A DNA stretch of 64,000 bases from Paenibacillus macerans (GCF_900454495.1 NZ_UGSI01000002.1:434001-498000), one strand, 5' to 3'. Positions 24,963 through 33,924 are shown, counted from the first letter of the stretch. Notes: generated by a model not told the origin, from the letters alone. A program made the numbers and translations.

Positions 24963-25739
24963 TTGGCGAAAGAAGAGGAAGAAGTAACGAAAAAGCAAAT
25001 GCAACCGACGGAGATCATATCGCCATCGTCGCCACCGGAAGAGCCGGCCGGCTCTAAATTTTTCACACCGGACGGCAAACCGCTGCGCGTATTGTCCACA
25101 TCGCTGGGGATCGCTCTGCTGGCTAACGCCTTTTTGATTCCCGCCCCCGGGGTTTCGGCCACCAGCAGCGATTCTTCGGGGGACGGACCGAAGCTGGTCG
25201 AATGGTCGACGGATGAAGTGAAGCAGTATTTTGACAAAAACGTAGACTGGAGCATTCCGCTTCCGGCCGACGAAGAGCAGCAGGGTGGCGCTGAAGCCGG
25301 CGGCGGTGCGGGGACGGACGGAACTTCCGGCTCCTCCGGCGGCACGACCGTCATTAACCATTACGGCTCGGGGTTCGGCTGGGATGATATGCTGCTGTAT
25401 CATCTGCTGTTCAACAACGGTTCGTTTTATTCGTCCAGCCGCTGGTATGACAACCATCGCGGTTATTACGCGGGCACCAATACGCCGTATGCTCCGCGCA
25501 CGTATTCCAGCGGAACGTTCCAAAACAAGCAGGTAGCCGGCTCCGTCGTGCGGCCGAAAACCTCGACCTCATCCACCGGGTCGATCGTCAGACGCTCCAC
25601 CTCGTCGCCGGCCGGGGGGATCGGCGGCAAATCGAGCGGACTGGGCTCGTCTTCCGGCACGTCCTCCGGTTCTTCGTCGAGCAAAAGCTCGATTTCCGGC
25701 TCGAAATCCGGCGGCGGCAAAGGGTTTTTCGGCGGATGA
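24963..25739 (+). CDS. membrane protein with long Ser/Gly-rich tail
   Basis: A 258-residue protein. The TTG start at 24963 follows GGAGGG. After a charged, Pro-rich N-terminus there is one hydrophobic segment (about 46-62, LSTSLGIALLANAFLIP) and then an outside part with low-complexity Gly/Ser stretches, an aromatic central region (GWDDMLLYHLLFNNG and WYDNHRGYYAG) and a C-terminal Ser/Gly-rich tail ending GKGFFGG. Tails of this kind recall the YgiB/DUF1190 group that accompanies glutathionylspermidine-synthase-like proteins in E. coli, but I cannot claim homology. It overlaps the next gene by 4 bases (ATGA), so the two are coupled. Confidence 0.7.
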   Translation: MAKEEEEVTKKQMQPTEIISPSSPPEEPAGSKFFTPDGKPLRVLSTSLGIALLANAFLIPAPGVSATSSDSSGDGPKLVEWSTDEVKQYFDKNVDWSIPLPADEEQQGGAEAGGGAGTDGTSGSSGGTTVINHYGSGFGWDDMLLYHLLFNNGSFYSSSRWYDNHRGYYAGTNTPYAPRTYSSGTFQNKQVAGSVVRPKTSTSSTGSIVRRSTSSPAGGIGGKSSGLGSSSGTSSGSSSSKSSISGSKSGGGKGFFGG

Positions 25740-26992
25740 GCGGCGGGATACCCAACGGGGCGACTGGCGGAATGAACGGCGGAACGAATGACGGAACGAA
25801 CGGCTGCGTGTTCGAAGTGATCGGCCAGCCCCATCCGGACCGGAGCGAACGGGTGAAGCGGCTGCAAGAGCTCGGATTTACATGGGCGGATATCGAAGAA
25901 GAGCAGTACTGGATCGATCAGATCGTCCTAATGCCCAAGGCTGTTTACGAAGAACTGGAGCAAGCGGCGTCCGCCATCTGGCGCATTTTGGACAAAACCG
26001 TACGTTACGTGCATCGCCGCCGCGATTTGTATGAGCTGATCGGAATTCCGCCGATCCTGTGGAACATGCTCGATGATCTGCCGCTGCCGGAGCCGGGGCT
26101 CATCAGCCGTTACGCGCGGTTTGATTTCGCCGTGGCGAACGACGGCACCATCAAGCTGCTGGAGCTGAACGCCGATACGCCCACGGGATACGTAGAAGCC
26201 TCGATCGCCACGCCGTGGGTGCTGGAGCAGGCCGGGTACGCTTCGCCCAACATACGGATGAAAGAGCTGGTTAAGGAAGCTTGGGCGCTCGAACGCCCGG
26301 ACACCGCAGCTTGTGTATGGTACGGCCGCCATCTTGAGGACTCGGGGACAATCGAAGCGTTGGGCAGACACAGCGGGCTGGAGCTTTTTTACGAGGATTG
26401 CCTGGAGCTTTGGGTGGATGAAGGCGTTCTGAAAAACAAAGACGGTCGCGTGATTGAACGGATGTTCGCCCTGTATCCCAAAGAGTGGATGGCGGTAGAC
26501 GATGGGGGCGAAGCGCTGAGCTACGCGATCGAAACCGGACGGTTGACCCTGTTTAATTCGCCGCACAGCATTTTGCTGCAGTCCAAAGGCTTGCTCGCCG
26601 CGGCTTGGGGGCTGTATGAGTTGGGTCTGCTGTTCGACGCGGAAGAACGCGAGGCGATCGCCCGCTATGTCCTGCCGACTTACAATAAACCGGTCTTTTC
26701 GGGCAGCTTCGTGTCCAAATCAATGTTTGGGCGTGAGGGCGGTTCCGTGCGCATGTTTGATGCGGAAGGGCGGCTCGAGCTGGAGGATCGGGAAGGCTTC
26801 GACAGCAGCGTGCTGTTCCCCTCGGTGTATCAAAAAAGAGCGGAGCTGGCGCGCATCGAAACGGCGGAAGGCGAACTCCATTTGTTGACCGGCATGTTCG
26901 TTTTGAACGGAACGCCCTGCGGTTTGCTTGGCCGGGCCGGCGGGCCGATTACCGGCAACGCCAGTCATTTTATTGCGTTGGGAGTGAGATAA
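25736..26992 (+). CDS. glutathionylspermidine-synthase-like ATP-grasp protein (YgiC/YjfC group)
   Basis: A 418-residue protein of the GSP_synth family (C-terminal ATP-grasp domain). Recognised blocks are WADIEEEQYWIDQ near 50, YARFDFAVANDGTIKLLELN, NADTPTGYVEAS, LFNSPHSILLQSKGLLA, LPTYNKPVFSGSFVSKSMFG (nucleotide-binding loop) and NASHFIALGVR at the end. These proteins join an amine to a carboxylate with ATP; YgiC and YjfC are not known to make glutathionylspermidine itself, and they lack the amidase domain of E. coli Gss. The N-terminus has an Asn/Gly-rich extension of about 25 residues. The gene sits in a cluster with DUF350 and K+ channel genes. The real substrate is unknown. Confidence 0.9.
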   Translation: MSGGIPNGATGGMNGGTNDGTNGCVFEVIGQPHPDRSERVKRLQELGFTWADIEEEQYWIDQIVLMPKAVYEELEQAASAIWRILDKTVRYVHRRRDLYELIGIPPILWNMLDDLPLPEPGLISRYARFDFAVANDGTIKLLELNADTPTGYVEASIATPWVLEQAGYASPNIRMKELVKEAWALERPDTAACVWYGRHLEDSGTIEALGRHSGLELFYEDCLELWVDEGVLKNKDGRVIERMFALYPKEWMAVDDGGEALSYAIETGRLTLFNSPHSILLQSKGLLAAAWGLYELGLLFDAEEREAIARYVLPTYNKPVFSGSFVSKSMFGREGGSVRMFDAEGRLELEDREGFDSSVLFPSVYQKRAELARIETAEGELHLLTGMFVLNGTPCGLLGRAGGPITGNASHFIALGVR

Positions 26993-27637
26993 ATGCAATT
27001 GCGTAATAGAGCCTGGGTCCGGCGTTTCCTGGCGGCGGCCGTCGCCGTTTTGGCCGTGCTGGCGCTAAGCGCCTGCGGCGGGCAAAACAGCGTGTTGAGC
27101 ACGGACAGCGGAGGGGCGGAAGCGACCTTAACGACTTCGCGCGTGCCGTGGGACTACCGGATCCTCGAAGGAACGGTGGGCGATTTGGTCGGGAGCGACA
27201 TGACGATATTACCCGATAACGATCTGCTGCCGAACGACAATAACTATGCGACGGGCGACAAGGTTTGGGTGCTCCAGTTTATGGATGCCGAGCTGACGAC
27301 CGACGAGAACCAGAAAAACGAGGTGCGTCTGTCCTCCTGGACGACGTTGAAGTCTTACCCCGATCAGGCCACGGCCGAAAAAGACCTGGCCGAACTCAAG
27401 GTGTCCGTAACGACGGACGTTGATTTGGTCGGCGTGTACAAAACGGAGTACAAGGGGAAGACCCGGAATTTTGCCGTGCTAGAGCTGCCGACCGGCAACC
27501 GCATCAAGCAGCCGATCGACGACGAACGTTACACGGCTTTGAAGCAGGCCAAAACCGCGTCGGTCGTATTGGAGGAAGTGCATGATTTTGCCGATTATGA
27601 TTTGGCGTACGCGAAATTTCGGGGGTGGGCGAATTGA
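26993..27637 (+). CDS. lipoprotein of the DUF350/K+ channel cluster
   Basis: A 214-residue lipoprotein with signal peptide and lipobox ALSAC (Cys about 28). The mature part has a Ser/Thr-rich stretch and then a compact domain (YRILEGTVGDLVGSDMT, VWVLQFMDAELTTDENQ, IKQPIDDERYTALKQA). It starts directly after the stop of the ATP-grasp gene and its stop overlaps the next start. In other Firmicutes a DUF4247-type lipoprotein occupies this position beside DUF350; this may be one, by context and size only. Confidence 0.72.
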   Translation: MQLRNRAWVRRFLAAAVAVLAVLALSACGGQNSVLSTDSGGAEATLTTSRVPWDYRILEGTVGDLVGSDMTILPDNDLLPNDNNYATGDKVWVLQFMDAELTTDENQKNEVRLSSWTTLKSYPDQATAEKDLAELKVSVTTDVDLVGVYKTEYKGKTRNFAVLELPTGNRIKQPIDDERYTALKQAKTASVVLEEVHDFADYDLAYAKFRGWAN

Positions 27638-28026
27638 CGGTAGTCATTAATATTGTCGTGAGCGTGATCGCCATGATTTTGCTCCAGCTGGTGGGGATGG
27701 TCATTTTTAATTGGATGACACCGTATCGCGACATGGATGAGCTGAAAAAGGGAAATGTGGCCGTGGCCTTGGCGCTGGGCGGCAAATTTTTGGGCACGGC
27801 GATCATTCTCGGGGTGGCGGCTTATACGAACACTTCGATTTGGCACATGATGTTATGGTTTGCCGTGGGGTATGTGTGCCTGATCGCTTCGTATTGGATT
27901 TTTGAATTGGTGACGCCCGGGTTTAAAATCTCCGATCAGCTCAAGAAGGGCAACGTCGCCGTCGGCACCTTGCTTTGCCTGGTGTTCATCGGTATGGCTT
28001 TTGCCGTAAGCAGCCTGATTATTTAA
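27634..28026 (+). CDS. DUF350 membrane protein
   Basis: A 130-residue membrane protein with four hydrophobic segments arranged as two similar halves, each with the DUF350 signature (ELKKGNVAVALALGGKFLG and QLKKGNVAVGTLLCLVF). The likely start is the TTG at 27634, whose last bases form part of the TGA stop of the lipoprotein gene; a GTG at 27625 is the alternative. E. coli YjfL is the best-known relative. Its biochemical role is not established. The K+ channel gene follows 26 bases later. Confidence 0.85.
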   Translation: MTVVINIVVSVIAMILLQLVGMVIFNWMTPYRDMDELKKGNVAVALALGGKFLGTAIILGVAAYTNTSIWHMMLWFAVGYVCLIASYWIFELVTPGFKISDQLKKGNVAVGTLLCLVFIGMAFAVSSLII

Positions 28027-28052
28027 TAGCATCCGGGGAAGGAGCGGCCCTC

Positions 28053-29069
28053 GTGCATTTTTTGCTTAGAATCACGGCGCGATTGATGCGTTTGCGCAAA
28101 ACCTCCCTGGCAATCTTGATCGTCCTGTTTGTCACCTTGAGCGCGACGATCGCTTACGGTCTGGAGCCGGCTACGTTCGGGACCTGGTTCAATGCGCTGT
28201 ATTGGGTGCTGACAACGATGGCCACCGTGGGCTACGGGGACTTTTTTGCCGAAACGGTGCCGGGGAAAGTGTTTACGATCTTTTTGTACATTTTCGGGAT
28301 CGGGCTGCTCAGTTTGGTGATCGGCAAAGTGATCGATTCCATAGGAAGCCTTCAGCGGCAGAGAGGGGCGGGAGCTTTGAGCTTTCGGGGCGAAAATCAT
28401 ATCATTCTGATCAACTGGAGCAAAAAAGCGCAAGCGGCGGTGGAGGAAATTTTGAGTTATTCCCCCGGCAACCGGATTGTGCTGGTCGATGAGATCGGCC
28501 AGCACCCGCTGGCGCATATGCATCAGGTTCATTTCGTGAGCGGCGACCCGGCCGCGGACGAAACGCTGCTCAAGGCGGGCATCGGCAAGGCCAAAGCGGC
28601 GATTATTTTCGCTGATGCGCGGATTGACGAATTTTCGCTGATCGACGGCAAGTCGCTGCTGATCGCCTCCAGCATTGAGCGCCTGGCTCCGCACATACAT
28701 ACAACTGTTGAGATCACGCAGGAGAAAAATATCCAGAACTTCCGCCATGTTCAAGTAAACGAGTTTGTCCTTTCCCATGACGCCATCTCCAGGCTGGCGG
28801 TTCGTTCCGCGCTGCAGGCAGGGAATTCGGAGTTGATACGTCAACTTCTCAGCCGCCAGCATGGCGACGACATTTACGAAGTCCGGGCGAAAGCCGAGTG
28901 GAAAACGTACCGCGAAGCGTTTGATGATCTGCTGAGTCAAGGGGCCACGCTGCTGGCGGACCGCGGGGATCTCGGCATCAACCGCAAGCTCGACCAGCCG
29001 ATTCCGGCGGAGGCCCGGCTATACATCGTGTCTGATGAGGCGACTTACCGCCGGATTAGCGGAGCTTAG
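28053..29069 (+). CDS. two-TM potassium channel with RCK/TrkA-N domain (YugO-like)
   Basis: A 338-residue K+ channel. Two membrane helices (about 17-36 and 67-90) flank a pore loop with an intact selectivity filter TVGYGD. A cytoplasmic RCK domain follows (about 105-225; IILINWSKKAQAAVEEIL, FVSGDPAADETLLKAG), then a C-terminal TrkA-C-like part. GTG at 28053 is the start, 8 bases after GGAAGGAG. B. subtilis YugO has the same size and layout and carries K+ signals in biofilms. It is the last gene of the cluster. Confidence 0.9.
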   Translation: MHFLLRITARLMRLRKTSLAILIVLFVTLSATIAYGLEPATFGTWFNALYWVLTTMATVGYGDFFAETVPGKVFTIFLYIFGIGLLSLVIGKVIDSIGSLQRQRGAGALSFRGENHIILINWSKKAQAAVEEILSYSPGNRIVLVDEIGQHPLAHMHQVHFVSGDPAADETLLKAGIGKAKAAIIFADARIDEFSLIDGKSLLIASSIERLAPHIHTTVEITQEKNIQNFRHVQVNEFVLSHDAISRLAVRSALQAGNSELIRQLLSRQHGDDIYEVRAKAEWKTYREAFDDLLSQGATLLADRGDLGINRKLDQPIPAEARLYIVSDEATYRRISGA

Positions 29070-29156
29070 ATGGGAAGCGACTCGAGAAGACCTTTTTCCC
29101 TAGAGATTAACGCCATCACAGCCTTATGTTTGTTAAAACGAATCCCGCTTCAGACA

Positions 29157-29181
29157 AAACGCCGTCAGGCGTTTTTTGTTT
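29157..29181 (+). terminator. terminator after the K+ channel cluster
   Basis: AAAACGCC-GTCA-GGCGTTTT followed by a T-rich tail, about 90 bases after the channel gene stop. Confidence 0.75.
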
Positions 29182-29198
29182 TTTTAGAAAAATATGTA

Positions 29199-29291
29199 TT
29201 GCCGACCTCAAGACAAGTGTGCTACTATTGCGTTGTGACTGAAAACGTTACCGATAAGGATGCCGGAACGGTTTTCGGAATCGTTACCGAG
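29199..29291 (+). promoter_or_regulatory. promoter and LacI-type operators of the ABC importer operon
   Basis: TTGCCG (29199-29204) and TACTAT (29223-29228) are spaced by 18 bases. Immediately downstream come three related blocks: TGAAAACGTTACCGA (29240-29254), its inverted relative CCGGAACGGTTTTCGG (29263-29278), and CGGAATCGTTACCGA (29276-29290). CGTTACC-type cores are usual for LacI-family or CcpA sites. The LacI gene at the end of this operon is the likely partner; a CcpA cre site is the alternative for the first block. Confidence 0.5.
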
Positions 29292-29364
29292 AGCGCATTC
29301 ATAATTGTTCGGAAGCGTATTCAATCCGCTGAAATTTATACAATTCTCTCAAGGGGGAACGAAC

Positions 29365-30744
29365 ATGAAGGTCGGAAAACTGTGGAGTCTTGTGCTGGCT
29401 TTGACTTTGTTCGCCGGATTGGCGGCCGGCTGCGGGGGCGGAAGCGGCCAAGCGGGCAACGGCGGAGACGGAAATTCGGGGAAAGCGGAAGAAATCTATT
29501 TCCTCAACTTTAAGCCGGAGATCGCCGCGATTTACGAGAAAATCGCCAAAGATTACGAGGCGGAAACCGGCGTGAAGGTGAAAGTGGTGACGGCCGCCGC
29601 CGGCACTTACGAAACGACGCTGAAATCGGAGATCGCCAAGTCGGAAGCGCCGACGATTTTCCAAATCAACGGCCCCGTCGGCTATCAAAACTGGAAGGAC
29701 TACGCCCTGGATTTGAAGGATACGAAGCTGTACAGCTATCTGTCCGACCAAAGTCTGGCCGTCACGAACGATGGGGGCGTTTACGGGATTCCTTATGTCG
29801 TGGAGGGCTACGGCATTATTTACAACAATGCCATTATGCAGAAGTATTTTGCATTGCCGGACAAAGCCGTTTCGATTTCGTCAATGGAGGAAGTGAACAA
29901 CTTCGATACGTTGAAAGCGGTTGTAGAAGATATGACGGCAAAGGCGGACAAGCTCGGCATCAAAGGCGTATTCTCCTCGACCTCCCTCGCTTCCGGCGAG
30001 CAGTGGAGATGGCAGACTCACCTGGCCAACTACCCATTCTTCTATGAGTTTAAAGAGGATACGGCTTTCGACAACCCGATTTTGGCGGGGATGTCCAAAA
30101 CGGAAGTGGAATTCAAATACAATTCAAACTTCAAGAACTTGTTCGACCTGTACATCAACAACTCGGTGACGAAACCGACGATGCTTGGAAGCAAATCGGT
30201 CACCGATTCCATGGCCGAGTTCGCTTTGGGCCAATCCGCCATGGTGCAAAACGGCAACTGGGCCTGGGCGCAGATCAACGAAGTTGACGGCAACGTCGTG
30301 AAGGCGGAAGACATCAAGTTCCTGCCGATCTACACCGGGATGTCCGGGGAAGAAAGCCAGGGTCTGGCCGTCGGTACGGAAAACTATTTGGCGGTCAACA
30401 GCAAAGTGTCGCCCGAGAAGCAGCAGGCTTCGATCGCGTTCTTGGAATGGCTGTTCTCCAGCGATAAAGGCAAAGCGTACGTTACGAATGAGCTAGGGTT
30501 CATCGCGCCGTTCAATACGTTCAAAGACAACGAAAAACCGGCGGATCCGCTGGCGAAGGAAGTGTCCGACTGGATGAACAAAGACGGCATTACCTCGGTG
30601 CCGTGGGCTTTTGCGGCCTTCCCGAGCGAAGAGTTCAAAAACGTATTCGGCGATGCGCTGCTGCAATACGCGCAGGGCAACAAAACGTGGGATGACGTTG
30701 TGACGACCGTGAAGGACTCCTGGAAAGCCGAAAGAGCCAAATAG
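29365..30744 (+). CDS. extracellular sugar-binding lipoprotein of an ABC importer
   Basis: A 459-residue family-1 solute-binding protein. The signal peptide ends in LAAGC (Cys about 23), followed by a Gly/Asn-rich linker. Mature features are IAKDYEAETGVKVKVVTAAA near 60, YVVEGYGIIYNNAIM (about 150), GQSAMVQNGNWAW (about 290) and the typical QASIAFLEWLFSSDKGKAYV C-terminal region. The ATG at 29365 follows AAGGGGG. Two permease genes follow, and a LacI gene is next. No ATPase gene is in the operon, as is usual for importers using the shared MsmX-type ATPase. An oligosaccharide or sugar ligand is likely but not identified. Confidence 0.9.
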   Translation: MKVGKLWSLVLALTLFAGLAAGCGGGSGQAGNGGDGNSGKAEEIYFLNFKPEIAAIYEKIAKDYEAETGVKVKVVTAAAGTYETTLKSEIAKSEAPTIFQINGPVGYQNWKDYALDLKDTKLYSYLSDQSLAVTNDGGVYGIPYVVEGYGIIYNNAIMQKYFALPDKAVSISSMEEVNNFDTLKAVVEDMTAKADKLGIKGVFSSTSLASGEQWRWQTHLANYPFFYEFKEDTAFDNPILAGMSKTEVEFKYNSNFKNLFDLYINNSVTKPTMLGSKSVTDSMAEFALGQSAMVQNGNWAWAQINEVDGNVVKAEDIKFLPIYTGMSGEESQGLAVGTENYLAVNSKVSPEKQQASIAFLEWLFSSDKGKAYVTNELGFIAPFNTFKDNEKPADPLAKEVSDWMNKDGITSVPWAFAAFPSEEFKNVFGDALLQYAQGNKTWDDVVTTVKDSWKAERAK

Positions 30745-30767
30745 TAGTAAAGCATTGCGATTGCGAT

Positions 30768-30803
30768 GCGGCGGCGCTTCCGGCCGGGTGCGCCGCCGCT
30801 TTA
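30768..30803 (+). terminator. stem-loop between binding protein and permease genes
   Basis: A 10 bp perfect G+C stem (GCGGCGGCGC with GCGCCGCCGC, arms 30768-30777 and 30790-30799) followed by only TTT. Stem-loops here usually stabilise the binding-protein mRNA and let only some transcripts run on into the permease genes. Confidence 0.6.
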
Positions 30804-30825
30804 ATCCGGGTAAGGAGAGAGCCCC

Positions 30826-31668
30826 ATGCAAAAATCGATACAAAAATACTTCGCCCTTTTTGCATTACCGACGATACTGGCTTTTACCGTCATGTTTATC
30901 ATTCCGTTTCTGCTCGGCATCTATTTGTCGTTCACGGAGTTTACGACCGTAACCGACGCCAAATGGGCCGGCCTTAGCAATTATGTCAAAGCTTTTTCGA
31001 ATCAGGATTTTCTCAATGCGCTTTGGTTTACGGTTCGCTTTACCGTCGTGGCCGTCATTAGCGTGAATGTGTTCGCCTTTCTCCTGGCGCTGCTGCTCAC
31101 CCGGGGGAAGAAGGGCACCAACCTGTTCCGCACCGTTTTTTTCATGCCGAACCTGATTGGCGGCATCGTCTTGGGCTACATCTGGCAGCTCATTTTGAAC
31201 GGGATTTTGTACAAGTTTGAAGTTACTTTGACCTCCAGTGCAACGTACGGGTTCTGGGGGCTTGTGATTCTGATGAATTGGCAATTAATCGGGTACATGA
31301 TGATCATTTATATCGCCGGCATTCAAAACGTGTCCAAAGAAGTAATTGAAGCGGCCAAAATCGACGGATGCACCCGTTTCGGCATATTGAAGAACGTCAC
31401 CATCCCGCTGGTGATGCCGTCCATCACCATCTGCTTGTTCCTGACGCTGTCGAATTCGTTTAAGCTGTTTGACCAGAACCTCGCTTTGACCGCAGGGGCG
31501 CCTTCCAAGCAAACCTCGATGCTGGCGCTCGATATTTACAACACCTTCTACGGCAGCGTCGGCTGGGAAGGGGTCGGCCAGGCGAAAGCGGTCGTATTTT
31601 TCGTGCTTGTCGCTTTGATCGCCCTGGTGCAATTGCTGGCTACGAGAAGCAAGGAGGTTGAAAACTGA
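30826..31668 (+). CDS. ABC sugar permease (MalF/UgpA-like)
   Basis: A 280-residue permease with six membrane spans and the EAA loop (EVIEAAKIDGCTRFGILKNV). AAGGAGAG precedes the ATG. Features such as FFMPNLIGGIVLGYIWQ and SNSFKLFDQNLALTAGAP are typical for CUT1 permeases. Its stop overlaps the start of the second permease by one base. It would pair with that protein and the upstream lipoprotein. Confidence 0.93.
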   Translation: MQKSIQKYFALFALPTILAFTVMFIIPFLLGIYLSFTEFTTVTDAKWAGLSNYVKAFSNQDFLNALWFTVRFTVVAVISVNVFAFLLALLLTRGKKGTNLFRTVFFMPNLIGGIVLGYIWQLILNGILYKFEVTLTSSATYGFWGLVILMNWQLIGYMMIIYIAGIQNVSKEVIEAAKIDGCTRFGILKNVTIPLVMPSITICLFLTLSNSFKLFDQNLALTAGAPSKQTSMLALDIYNTFYGSVGWEGVGQAKAVVFFVLVALIALVQLLATRSKEVEN

Positions 31669-32501
31669 TGCCAAAAACGAAAGGAAGAGACGTGCTGCAA
31701 TTTGCCGTCCTGTTCGTTCTCGCCGTGCTGTTTTTATCTCCGATTCTGATCGTGCTGATGAACTCCTTCAAGGGCAAGTTCTTTATTAGCGATACGCCGT
31801 TCCAGTTCCCGAACGGTCAAACGTTCGTCAACCTGAAGAACTATACGGAAGGCGTGGTCAAAACCGGCTTTTTCAACGCGTTTGGCATGTCGCTGTTTAT
31901 CACCGTCTGCTCGGTGGCCGTGATCGTGCTGCTGACGGCGATGACCGCCTGGTATATCACCCGGGTGAAAACGAGATTTACGAAGTTGATGTACTACGTT
32001 TTCGTGTTTTCGATGATCGTCCCTTTCCAGATGGTGATGTTCACCATGACCAAAACGGCCAATATCCTGCATTTGGATAACCCTGCCGGGATCATCGTCA
32101 TCTACCTCGGCTTTGGCGCCGGCTTGTCGGTGTTCCTATTCAGCGGCTTCGTCAAGTCGATCCCGCTGGAAATCGAAGAGGCCGACCTGATCGACGGCTG
32201 CAACCCGGTGCAATCTTTTTTCCATATCGTCCTGCCGATTTTGAAGCCGATTGCGATCACCGTCTCGATTCTCAACGTGATGTGGATCTGGAACGACTAC
32301 CTGCTGCCGATGCTGGTCATCGGGACCGAATACCGGACGATTCCGATCGCGATCCAATATTTGAAGGGCGGCTACGGCTCGATCGATATGGGCGCGATGA
32401 TGGCGATGCTGGTGCTGGCGATTTTGCCGATCGTCGTGTTTTACCTGCTTTGTCAAAAATACATTATCGAAGGCGTCGTTGCCGGCGCCGTGAAGGGGTA
32501 A
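31668..32501 (+). CDS. ABC sugar permease (MalG/UgpE-like)
   Basis: A 277-residue second permease of the importer with six spans, the EAA loop (LEIEEADLIDGCNPVQSFFH) and the usual C-terminal YIIEGVVAGAVKG. AAGGAGG precedes the ATG, which overlaps the previous stop. The gene is followed by a gap with a separate promoter for the LacI gene. Confidence 0.93.
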   Translation: MPKTKGRDVLQFAVLFVLAVLFLSPILIVLMNSFKGKFFISDTPFQFPNGQTFVNLKNYTEGVVKTGFFNAFGMSLFITVCSVAVIVLLTAMTAWYITRVKTRFTKLMYYVFVFSMIVPFQMVMFTMTKTANILHLDNPAGIIVIYLGFGAGLSVFLFSGFVKSIPLEIEEADLIDGCNPVQSFFHIVLPILKPIAITVSILNVMWIWNDYLLPMLVIGTEYRTIPIAIQYLKGGYGSIDMGAMMAMLVLAILPIVVFYLLCQKYIIEGVVAGAVKG

Positions 32502-32593
32502 TCCGCACGGGGCAAGGCCAAAGGGATACAGGGGATAAGGCTTTTTGGGATTGGGGAAGTGTGAACCGGCCCCCTTGCTTTCTCCGCCTTCCC

Positions 32594-32622
32594 TTGTTTT
32601 CTACTACGTATGTTGCTATATT
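32594..32622 (+). promoter_or_regulatory. promoter of the LacI-family gene
   Basis: TTGTTT (32594-32599) and TATATT (32617-32622) with a 17-base spacer, about 45 bases upstream of the regulator start. It lets the regulator be made independently of the importer operon. Confidence 0.5.
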
Positions 32623-32665
32623 TTGAAGAGAATAGCGGAAATTACGATGTAAGGGAAGATCGGAT

Positions 32666-33697
32666 ATGGCTTCAATGACAATTATCGATATTGCCAGAAT
32701 ATGCGGGGTTGGCGTAACGACGGTTTCCCGGGCAATCAATAATCATCCGGACATCAGCGAAGAGACGAAAGCGATGATTATGAAAGTGATCAAGGAGAAC
32801 CATTACGTTCCGAACAACAGCGCCCGAAATCTGAAGCGTTCCGCCTCAAAAACGATAGCCGTCTTGATCAAGGGGATCACCAACCCCTTTTTTAACCGGA
32901 TGATACAAGTCTTTGAAAAAGAAATTCAGCGCAAAAAATACTCGTTCATCCTGCAGCGGGTCGACGAAAATCAGGATGAAATCGAAGTGGCGATCGAATT
33001 GGAAAAGGAAAAGCGGCTGAAGGGCATCGTGTTCCTCGGCGGTTATTTCGCGCATGCCAAAGAAAAGCTGGAGCAGTTGACCGTGCCTTATGTGCTCAGT
33101 ACGATCGGCATGACGTCGGAGTACGATCCGCAGGAATATTCTTCGGTCTCCGTCGACGACTTTAAGGAAAGCTACAAGATGGTGGATTACCTGTGCAAGC
33201 TCGGCCACCGGAAGATCGCAATTATTTCCGCTCCGATGTCGGACGCCAGCATCGGCAGGCTGCGGTACGAAGGCTACAAAAAAGCCCTGGAGGACCACGG
33301 CCTGGAGCTGAACGAAAATTTGGTGCGTACGATGAAGGAGCATATCCAGAGCTATTCGATGGAAAACGGCTACGTCGTCACCAAGGAGCTGCTGGAGTCG
33401 GGCGAAGACTTCACGGCGCTGTTTGCCATTTCCGACAGCCTGGCCGTCGGCGCCTGCCGGGCGATTTTCGAATGCGGCAAATCGGTCCCTCAGGATTACT
33501 CCGTCGCCGGTTATGACGGCCTGGACATCGCCTATTATTATAATCCGTCGATCACGACGATCCAGCAGCCCGTGGAGGAAATCGCCGAAGAAACAATCAA
33601 AATCCTGTTTGATCTGATCAACAAAAAAATAACGCACGCCCACAAAATTTTCCCGGCGGAGCTGCTGATCCGCGAATCCACGACCCCTCCGTCGTAA
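32666..33697 (+). CDS. LacI-family transcriptional regulator
   Basis: A 343-residue repressor type. The N-terminal HTH (TIIDIARICGVGVTTVSRAI) and hinge helix (NNSARNLKRSASKTI) bind DNA; residues about 62-343 form a periplasmic-binding-like sugar sensor (VLIKGITNPFFNRMIQVFEK, YSVAGYDGLDIAYYYNPSIT, IQQPVEEIAEETIKIL). It follows the importer genes and is likely to control them through the operators at 29240-29290. A strong terminator follows. Confidence 0.93.
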   Translation: MASMTIIDIARICGVGVTTVSRAINNHPDISEETKAMIMKVIKENHYVPNNSARNLKRSASKTIAVLIKGITNPFFNRMIQVFEKEIQRKKYSFILQRVDENQDEIEVAIELEKEKRLKGIVFLGGYFAHAKEKLEQLTVPYVLSTIGMTSEYDPQEYSSVSVDDFKESYKMVDYLCKLGHRKIAIISAPMSDASIGRLRYEGYKKALEDHGLELNENLVRTMKEHIQSYSMENGYVVTKELLESGEDFTALFAISDSLAVGACRAIFECGKSVPQDYSVAGYDGLDIAYYYNPSITTIQQPVEEIAEETIKILFDLINKKITHAHKIFPAELLIRESTTPPS

Positions 33698-33724
33698 CGA
33701 GGCGGCCGGCTAATCCATACCGAC

Positions 33725-33760
33725 AAAGATGACCTCTGAATTATTCAGGGTCATCTTTTT
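33725..33760 (+). terminator. terminator after the LacI-family gene
   Basis: AAAGATGACC (33725-33734) pairs with GGTCATCTTT (33749-33758), followed by TTATAA; 28 bases after the regulator stop. Confidence 0.8.
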
Positions 33761-33814
33761 ATAACTCAACTTTAACAATCAGCTTGAGTCCTTGAACTGA
33801 AGGCTTTCAAAACC

Positions 33815-33924
33815 GATCGTGGCAAGAAACGCGGAAGGGCGTTGAAAGCTCGGGGACAGGGAAGAGGGTGGGCGGCAGATCAACACTCCCTTCCGGAGGC
33901 TTTGCACGATTATCCCGTTTAATC
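33815..33924 (+). repeat. ISL3 transposase C-terminal remnant, copy 2 (diverged)
   Basis: Starts CGATCGTGGCAAGAAA and ends GGCTTTGCACGATTATCCCG, as in the copies at 1-61 (inverted) and 50579-50645. About 35 extra bases sit in the middle relative to the others. In the 50.6 kb copy this stretch codes for the end of an ISL3-type transposase, so this is a fossil of the same element. The stretch up to 34124 has no gene that I can support. Confidence 0.65.
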
